DNA of 64,000 nucleotides, from the NCBI RefSeq assembly GCF_010634855.1, contig NZ_MWLQ01000003.1, positions 106,722-170,721 of the forward strand, in the 5' to 3' direction. Made by a program: the position numbers and the translations under genes. The notes beneath the pieces were generated by a model. The model was given only the letters and a program-made list of their open reading frames with translations. It searched no databases and was not told the DNA's origin. The stretch is from Microbacterium sp. B35-30 (GTDB lineage: Bacteria > Actinomycetota > Actinomycetes > Actinomycetales > Microbacteriaceae). This document shows positions 50,877-64,000 of the stretch, in pieces (positions within the stretch are counted from its first letter, which is position 1; the number at the start of each line of letters is the position of its first letter).

Positions 50877-51709
50877 GCCGCGACGACCTTCGTGCGAGTA
50901 GTGAGGCGGCGCAGTCGCGGACGACCGTTCACCGGGGTTGTCGGGTGCCGGGGCTTTCCTGTCGTTGAGCGAGGGAGCGCCAGCGACCGAGACGAAACGC
51001 CCTGAGTGTGCGGGACGGTCCGAGGCGTTTCGTCTCTGCGTTTCGGCTCGCAAGGTCGCTCAACGACCGCGTTCTTCGCTCGCTCAACGACCGGGGGGAG
51101 AAACACCGGGGCTGGAGCGACCGGGGAAGCAACGACGGACTGCGAGGCCTGGCCGGCGATCACGAGCACGGCGAGGTCGCGGGCGGCGAAGTCCTCGGCG
51201 ATCGCCCACCACGCGGCGGGCTCGCCGCCGTGGCGGTCGGGTGAGACGAGCACGAAGCCTTCGACGCCCTTGCGCAGCACGGCGAGCTCGCAGAGCGCGC
51301 GCACGCGGTCGGCGGGCTCGACGTTCGAGACGGGGAGGGATGCCGCATCTCCGAGTCCCTGCTCCTCCAGCCAGCGCCGCACGGCGAGAGGGTCCGAGCG
51401 GCGGCCCGCGAACATGAGCTCCTCTGCGGCCACGCCGGCGAGCGTGACGTTCGGCTCGGGCTCCGAGATCCCGGGGGCGTCGACCAGGGCGACCCGGCGG
51501 CGGAGGGCCGAGGAGTCCGTCCGCCCGTCGACGGCGACGCGTCCGGTGTCGGGCCGCATGCGCCCCGAGGCGATGAGCCCGAGCACCGTGGGCCGCTGCT
51601 CGGTCTCGGCAGCGACCAGGGCGGCGCGGCCGGACTCGAAGACGGCGGACGTCAGCGGCAGTGCGTGCTCGCGACGGCCTTTGCCGACCGCGTCGAGTTC
51701 GACCTTCAC
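50873..51709 (-). CDS. Degenerate ABC-type ATPase-like protein with repeat-derived insertion
   Basis: A 278-residue protein. Residues about 1-175 follow the pattern of an ABC ATPase (VLGLIASGRMRPDTGRVAVDGR, then RRRVALVDAPGISEPEPNVT and a D-loop-like LVSPDRHG). However, the Walker A P-loop is replaced by AETEQRPT, and no signature LSGGQ is visible, so ATP hydrolysis is unlikely. Residues about 203-249 are translated from a dispersed repeat. The GTG overlaps the TetR stop (GTGA) and its own stop overlaps the YhgE/Pip ATG (ATGA), so all three are co-translated. Confidence 0.75.
   Translation of the reverse strand: MKVELDAVGKGRREHALPLTSAVFESGRAALVAAETEQRPTVLGLIASGRMRPDTGRVAVDGRTDSSALRRRVALVDAPGISEPEPNVTLAGVAAEELMFAGRRSDPLAVRRWLEEQGLGDAASLPVSNVEPADRVRALCELAVLRKGVEGFVLVSPDRHGGEPAAWWAIAEDFAARDLAVLVIAGQASQSVVASPVAPAPVFLPPVVERAKNAVVERPCEPKRRDETPRTVPHTQGVSSRSLALPRSTTGKPRHPTTPVNGRPRLRRLTTRTKVVAA
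50962..51100. repeat. Dispersed repeat family, inverted pair inside a coding region
   Basis: Copy GTCGTTGAGCGAGGGAG...GAGACGAAACG (50962-51000) faces CGTTTCGTCTCTGCG...GCTCAACGACC (51026-51069), and a partial third CGCTCGCTCAACGACCGG lies at 51079-51096. The pair can form a long hairpin, and lies in frame within the ABC-like gene. Confidence 0.85.
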
Positions 51710-52362
51710 GCGCCCGGAGCCTCGGGGGTCGCCGCGGTGGCGGGGACCAGCACGTCGGGGTGGGCCTCGAGCAGCGCCGCCGCCTCGCGCCAAGAGAGGC
51801 CGGCGATGCTGAGCACCGACCGCACCGCGAGGTCGCGGGCGGCGGGGGACGAGGCATCCATCCGGGTGATCACGGTGCGCGCGGTCTCTTCGACGAGCCG
51901 CGCGAGCGTCGGGGCGGCGACGTCGGTACGCAGCACCTCGGCCTCCTGGCCCTCGCGGACCATGCGCACCACCGTGCGGCGCAGCGGGGCCAGAGCGGTC
52001 GCCGTCTCTTCGAGGTGGGCCTCGTCGAGGGCGATCGCCGCGAGCACCTGGACGTGCGACGCCTCGGTCCAGAGGGCCGCGGCCAGCCGTGCCAGTGCCA
52101 CGCGCGGGTCTGCGTCGTCGACCGTCGCGGCAATGGCGTTGAACCGCTGCGCACCCTGCGTCACGAGCTCGCGGACCAGTGCGTCGCGGTCGTCGAAGTG
52201 CCCGTACAGCGCTCGCCGCGACAGTCCCGCCTGCCGGGCGATCGCGTCGACCGACGCACGCGGGTCGTGGGCGAGAGCGACGAGTGCCGCAGCCAGGATG
52301 CCGGCGCGGTTCTCCAGGGCGTCGCGCCGCGGCCGGCGCGCGGCATCGATCCGTGAATCCAT
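51706..52362 (-). CDS. TetR family transcriptional regulator
   Basis: A 218-residue regulator. The helix-turn-helix (about 25-65) has SVDAIARQAGLSRRALYGHFDDRDALV; the remaining helices form the ligand and dimer domain. It is the first gene of the TetR / ABC-like / YhgE-Pip operon. The ATG at 52362 is preceded on the minus strand by a -10-like TAACCT (52369-52374) with a 6-nt gap, so the transcript is probably leaderless. An operator overlaps the -35. Confidence 0.92.
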   Translation of the reverse strand: MDSRIDAARRPRRDALENRAGILAAALVALAHDPRASVDAIARQAGLSRRALYGHFDDRDALVRELVTQGAQRFNAIAATVDDADPRVALARLAAALWTEASHVQVLAAIALDEAHLEETATALAPLRRTVVRMVREGQEAEVLRTDVAAPTLARLVEETARTVITRMDASSPAARDLAVRSVLSIAGLSWREAAALLEAHPDVLVPATAATPEAPGA

Positions 52363-52368
52363 GCCTAT

Positions 52369-52399
52369 AGGTTAGATATCTTGCACAGAGCTGTGCAAG
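52369..52399. promoter_or_regulatory. TetR promoter with 20-bp palindromic operator
   Basis: CTTGCACAG-AG-CTGTGCAAG (52380-52399) has perfect 9-nt arms. On the minus strand the -35 TTGCAC (52393-52398) lies inside it, with an 18-nt spacer to the -10 TAACCT (52369-52374). A TetR dimer there would block transcription of its own operon. Confidence 0.75.
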
Positions 52400-52422
52400 T
52401 TATCAAACAAACGCACGGCCAA

Positions 52423-52473
52423 GGTCCAGGTATCGCAGCTTTTCGAGGCCTGGAACCGGCGATGTCCGGACCG
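52423..52473. repeat. 51-bp hairpin-forming repeat, copy 1
   Basis: The unit starts GGTCCAGGTATCGC and ends GGCGATGTCCGGACCG. The ends form inverted pairs GGTCC/GGACC and ATCGC/GCGAT, giving an imperfect stem. Copy 2 lies at 52546-52596 in the same orientation; the outer regions are identical except for one base and only the central loop differs more. Confidence 0.8.
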
Positions 52474-52545
52474 CGGACCGGGCGGAAGCGTCGTCGCGTG
52501 CGGGAAGGCTGGACCGACCGCATACCGCGGGTTCGGGTGCTCTGC

Positions 52546-52596
52546 GGTCCAGGTATCGCGGCTTTTCAACGCGCGAAACCGGCGATGTCCGGACCG
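52546..52596. repeat. 51-bp hairpin-forming repeat, copy 2
   Basis: Same unit as at 52423-52473 with a different loop (CAACGCGCGAAA against CGAGGCCTGGAA). Starts are 123 nt apart. Confidence 0.8.
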
Positions 52597-52660
52597 AGGG
52601 GTCCCCGCAACCCCTGTCTGCTGTGGTCGCCGGAGAGAACGGGCCGCTCAGGTGCGCGGT

Positions 52661-61351
<8,691 letters not shown>

Positions 61352-61357
61352 CGTCGA

Positions 61358-61384
61358 TGGGCGGGGGCATCATGCCCCCGCCCA
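61358..61384 (+). terminator. Terminator hairpin after the giant surface protein
   Basis: A perfect inverted repeat TGGGCGGGGGCAT (61358-61370) / ATGCCCCCGCCCA (61372-61384) starts 7 nt after the stop. It is GC-rich without a U-tract. Confidence 0.75.
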
Positions 61385-61421
61385 CATGTTCGGCGGCTGT
61401 TGCCGCGGCTCCGCCGCTCGT

Positions 61422-62156
61422 TCAGGCCGGCAGAGCTCCGCGGGTCGCCGGTGCGCCGTGGCGCGTCACCCGCCGCTCACGGTAGCGGCCGATCACGATG
61501 ATCGCGGTGCCGATCGCCAGGAAGCCCGCCAGGATCGCGCCGATGTAGAGCAGTGCCGACGGGTATCCGCCCGCACCGTGCGGGTCGAGGAACGGGTACG
61601 GGTACCACCACGCCGTGGTCCCGTCGGGATTGCCGACGCGCTCGCCGCGGACCATCGTGTACGCCGTCCACCCGAGCGGGTAGCCCACCAGCACGGCGAG
61701 CGACCACCACGGCAGTCCGCGCCGGTGCGGTGCCAGCAGCAGGTCGAGCACGAAGTAGATCGGCAGCACGACGTGCAGCACCTCAGCGGCGTAGCTGTCG
61801 AGCATCCCTATGCCGACCGAGTCGCCGAGGGCGACCGGAGCCGGCAGGCCTCGCAGCAGCGCGTTGTAGACGAGGCCGAGCAGCAGCACCGGCCCCGTGA
61901 CGGCGGCCAGGGCGAGCGCGATGCCGAGCGGCTCGCGCTCCGTGCCCGTGTGCCGCATCCCCCATGATGCGGCGACGAGCAGCGTGAGGACAGCGAGCAG
62001 AGTCGACACGATCGTGAACAGACTGAAATAGTTCGCGAGCACCTCGTCGAGTCCGTGCCCCTGACGCGCCGCGCGATCCACGTTGACGATGAATCCGGCG
62101 ACGACCCCGGAGAACCCGGTGATCGCCGCGACGATTCGAAACCATGACCAATGCAT
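61422..62156 (-). CDS. Pr6Pr-family membrane protein, copy 2
   Basis: A 244-residue protein with six transmembrane helices. Characteristic segments are ANYFSLFTIVSTLLAVLTLL, LVYNALLRGLP, EVLHVVLPIYFVLDLLLAP, YPLGWTAYTMVRG and WWYPYPFLDP. These match the Pr6Pr family of predicted membrane proteins related to the FAR-17a/AIG1 fold; the function is unknown. The ATG at 62154-62156 has AAGGGGGG upstream. It is a clear paralogue of the gene starting at 63119 on the same strand. Confidence 0.82.
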   Translation of the reverse strand: MHWSWFRIVAAITGFSGVVAGFIVNVDRAARQGHGLDEVLANYFSLFTIVSTLLAVLTLLVAASWGMRHTGTEREPLGIALALAAVTGPVLLLGLVYNALLRGLPAPVALGDSVGIGMLDSYAAEVLHVVLPIYFVLDLLLAPHRRGLPWWSLAVLVGYPLGWTAYTMVRGERVGNPDGTTAWWYPYPFLDPHGAGGYPSALLYIGAILAGFLAIGTAIIVIGRYRERRVTRHGAPATRGALPA

Positions 62157-62360
62157 GTTCCCCCCTTTCTCGACACCACGCGGATGCGTGTCGTCTTCCC
62201 CGAGCACAGATGTACTCCTGCCGATACCGTCGCGGCGGAAACATGTGTGCCGGCAGGGGAGGGAAAGCCCCTGCAAACTCGGGCTCGTTGTGCGGAATCT
62301 ACAACGCGTCCACCGTTCGGGGGACAGAACTCACAAACGGCCGTTCGTGGCCATTTCGCG
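62157..62360. other. Structured leader between the two Pr6Pr genes
   Basis: 204 nt with two hairpins on the minus-strand transcript: GCAGGGG (62253-62259) / CCCCTGC (62268-62274) with an 8-nt loop, and an ACACCACGC/GCGTGTCGT-type stem around 62170-62195 next to the Shine-Dalgarno. No riboswitch class was recognised. Confidence 0.5.
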
Positions 62361-63119
62361 TCAGTCCGACAGGGCGGAGGAGGGGACCCATGCCGCCGCC
62401 GGCGCTGCGGCCGGGGCATCCGTGTCCGTCGTGCCGGACCGGCGACCCCACCACAGGACGAAGGCTCCCACGGCGACGATCGCGACCGCGATGCCGATGA
62501 CGTAGACGAGCACAGAGGGCCACCCGCCCGGGTTGTTCGGGTTCAGGAAGGGGTACGGATACCAGAAGGGATCGCCCGACACCGGGTTGGTGATGAGGGG
62601 TCCGCGGATCATCGTGTAGGCGACCCAGAGGATCGGGAAGGCGACCACCGCCCACAGGCTCCGCCAGGGCAGCGCGCGGCGCAGGGGGCCGACGAAGACG
62701 TCCGCCAGGAGGAACAGCGGGCCGATGAGATGCAGCACCTCGTTCGACCACGGGATGGGTTCGCTTCCCTGCGGCAGTGTGATGCCGCGCAGCAAGGCGT
62801 TGTAGACGATGCCGGTGATGATCATGTAGGTGCTCACACAGGCGAGCGCGAGGGCCAGAACGGGGGGTTCCGCGACCGCCCTGCGTCCGCGGGTGAAGTA
62901 CCAGACCGCCGCCCAGATCAGCACGATCGCCGCCAGGGCGTTCGAGAGGATCGTGAAGAAGCTGAAGAAGTTGACGACCGTCGTGGTGACGTCGCGGCCG
63001 AGCTCGGTCGCGGTGCCGATCGACTTCGCCATCTGCGTCGTGATGGCCGTGACGGTGACAGCTGCCATCGCCAGTCGCAGCACCGTCCACACCGTCGCCC
63101 ATGCCCGAGAACGCGTCAT
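62361..63119 (-). CDS. Pr6Pr-family membrane protein, copy 1
   Basis: A 252-residue, six-helix protein parallel to the downstream gene: NFFSFFTILSNALAAIVLIW, GIVYNALLRGITLP, EVLHLIGPLFLLADVFVGP, FPILWVAYTMIRG and FWYPYPFLNPNN. The C-terminal tail is Ala/Pro-rich. The ATG at 63117-63119 was chosen; a GTG two codons upstream is an alternative. The tandem pair arose by duplication. Confidence 0.82.
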   Translation of the reverse strand: MTRSRAWATVWTVLRLAMAAVTVTAITTQMAKSIGTATELGRDVTTTVVNFFSFFTILSNALAAIVLIWAAVWYFTRGRRAVAEPPVLALALACVSTYMIITGIVYNALLRGITLPQGSEPIPWSNEVLHLIGPLFLLADVFVGPLRRALPWRSLWAVVAFPILWVAYTMIRGPLITNPVSGDPFWYPYPFLNPNNPGGWPSVLVYVIGIAVAIVAVGAFVLWWGRRSGTTDTDAPAAAPAAAWVPSSALSD

Positions 63120-63222
63120 GGCCACACCATAGCGATCCGCGTGTGTGGTGTCGCGGCGCGGTGCGACCCGGCGTGGCGCGGGACTCGTCGCCGCGTGCTG
63201 CGACCCGTGCGCCAGAGGCTGA

Positions 63223-63720
63223 TCAGCTGCCGAAGCGATCAACCTGCATCCGCAGGGCGGCGGTGGCGGCATCCTCATCCCAGATGCGCGGCTGAGCGCC
63301 CTCGAGCACGCGGGCGAGGGGCACCCAGCCGACCCAGCGCAGGGGCTCCCAGCCCGGCGCGGGTGGCAGCGCCTCGAGGTCGCGGTAGTCGTCGACGCGC
63401 ACTCGATCCCAGGCGTGGACCACGCGGTGGTCGCCGAGACTCAGGCCGACGTGGCCCCAGTCGCGGCGATCACCGAAGAGCTCGCCGACGCCCTCGTAGA
63501 ACACCAGTGCGTGGGTAGGGGGCGCACCGGTGTTCAGCGACGCGCCGTACAGCTGCGCCGATTCGGCCGCATAGTCGCCGCCGAAGATCTCGAGGTCGTT
63601 CGAGTGCTCGATCGCGTCCTCGACGAACGCGAGGCAACGGGTCGCGTACGCGGTCGAGCCCGCGTGCGCGAGAGCCCAGGTCACGGCGTTCGCGCCGCAC
63701 GTATTCCCATCGAAGCTCAT
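63223..63720 (-). CDS. NlpC/P60-like cysteine hydrolase, small cytoplasmic protein
   Basis: A 165-residue protein. A Cys in TAYATRCLAFVEDAIE (about residue 29) and a His in DWGHVGLSLGD (about residue 94) are placed as in the catalytic pair of NlpC/P60 enzymes, followed by a VHAWDRVRVDDYRD region. No signal peptide is present, unlike typical wall hydrolases, so it may act on an intracellular or small-molecule substrate. The ATG at 63718-63720 starts at the conserved SFDGNTCGANAVTWAL segment. Confidence 0.7.
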   Translation of the reverse strand: MSFDGNTCGANAVTWALAHAGSTAYATRCLAFVEDAIEHSNDLEIFGGDYAAESAQLYGASLNTGAPPTHALVFYEGVGELFGDRRDWGHVGLSLGDHRVVHAWDRVRVDDYRDLEALPPAPGWEPLRWVGWVPLARVLEGAQPRIWDEDAATAALRMQVDRFGS

Positions 63721-63830
63721 CGACAGCAGGTTAGCGACACACGGACCGTCTCTGCGCTCCGCCGGCATCGGACACAGGAGGTCGCGCCGTCGGATTCGCG
63801 AGGAAGCCGCGCGAATGTCGCACCGTCGGA

Positions 63831-63914
63831 CGTGTCGTGCGGTGAGATGCACGTGTCGTGCGATCAGAAGGACGTGTCGTGCGGTGAGATGCACGTGTCG
63901 TGCGGTCAGAAGGG
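63831..63914. repeat. Four 21-bp tandem repeats
   Basis: CGTGTCGTGCGGTGAGATGCA-type units start at 63831, 63852, 63873 and 63894. Units 1 and 3 are identical and end GAGATGCA; units 2 and 4 end CAGAAGG, so the array is a doubled 42-bp block. It separates the NlpC-like gene from the next gene, whose stop codon lies in unit 4. Confidence 0.9.
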
Positions 63915-64000
63915 GGCGCCGACGCTTTCGGTGGAGCGGAACACGGGAACTGCGCGCTCCGGCTCGACGAGGTAGCGACGACCGGAGGGTGATGTCCAGA
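63906..64000 (-). CDS. C-terminal fragment of a probable DUF222/HNH endonuclease
   Basis: A reading frame entering from the right edge has 30 codons and a TGA at 63906-63908. It starts WTSPSGRRYLVEPER, which resembles the C-terminal tail of the DUF222/13E12 HNH endonucleases abundant in this group (W-T-x-P-x-G-R-x-Y). The domain itself is outside the window. The end of the gene runs into the 21-bp repeat array. Confidence 0.5.
   Translation of the reverse strand, partial: WTSPSGRRYLVEPERAVPVFRSTESVGAPF

Larger units (their letters stand above)
52400..52660. other. Intergenic region with two 51-bp repeats
   Basis: 261 nt between the TetR promoter and the argG stop. No coding capacity was seen. 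It is largely composed of the two repeat copies at 52423 and 52546 and the spacer between them. Confidence 0.6.

Noticed and set aside
52423..52596. Integron attC-like sites
   Set aside because: The ends do not match attC consensus boxes and there is no integrase or cassette-like gene; called a hairpin repeat instead.
62157..62360. Riboswitch upstream of the second Pr6Pr gene
   Set aside because: Hairpins are present but no known riboswitch consensus core was recognised; kept as a structured leader only.
63831..63914. Possible CRISPR array
   Set aside because: Units are 21 bp, directly abutting, and only four in number.

Overview
The window is about 70% GC, with short or overlapping gene junctions (many ATGA and GTGA overlaps), frequent GTG starts, NucS-type mismatch repair and a crgA/pknB/pstP/fhaA cell-wall cluster. 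These point to an actinobacterium, most probably a Microbacterium-like member of the Microbacteriaceae. The left edge is the 3' end of gyrA followed by a DUF3566 membrane protein, tRNA-Ile and tRNA-Ala, so the window starts a few kb downstream of the chromosomal origin (the usual dnaA-dnaN-recF-gyrB-gyrA order is inferred, not seen). No CRISPR array, insertion sequence, integrase or prophage gene was found.

Region 1 (1-15.6 kb) is the conserved origin-proximal core. It holds gyrA end, DUF3566, two tRNAs, a NUDIX hydrolase, a YbaK-type editing protein, ppiA, a rhomboid protease, crgA, a class E sortase, a small membrane protein and pabA/trpG. Then, on the minus strand, comes the operon fhaA-fhaB-pstP-rodA-pbpA-pknA-pknB, which couples PASTA-kinase signalling to cell elongation and division. 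A tRNA-Leu closes the region. A convergent intergenic gap at 4.24-4.44 kb holds a perfect DnaA box.

Region 2 (15.6-37 kb) is more variable. It contains a secreted PhoD-like phosphatase, a GNAT and a GntR regulator, a cold-shock protein, an MprF/DUF2156-like lipid aminoacyltransferase, a coiled-coil membrane protein, a HAD phosphatase, a MarR regulator, a large GH106-like glycosidase with a palindromic operator, and nucS. These are followed by a two-component system with a membrane protein, an MFS/LacI divergent pair with an operator in the shared promoter, and a polytopic membrane protein containing an in-frame duplication.

Region 3 (37-43.5 kb) is a complete mrp (mnh) cation/proton antiporter operon in which A and B are fused (AB-C-D-E-F-G). 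Every junction overlaps by 1-4 nt.

Region 4 (43.5-54.1 kb) holds an FAD monooxygenase, an AraC/GyrI regulator, a penicillin-acylase family protein, and a TetR / degenerate ABC ATPase / YhgE-Pip operon with an 18-20 bp TetR operator, then argG. It is rich in dispersed palindromic repeats, including a 5 x 42 bp array and a repeat read through as part of a gene.

Region 5 (54.1-64 kb) is dominated by a 2353-residue secreted surface protein with an LPATG sorting signal and five C-terminal DUF5979-like repeats. It is followed by two tandem Pr6Pr-family membrane proteins, an NlpC/P60-like protein, a 4 x 21 bp repeat and the 3' end of a probable DUF222/HNH endonuclease.

All calls come from reading the sequence. 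Family assignments are by motif recognition, without database searches.
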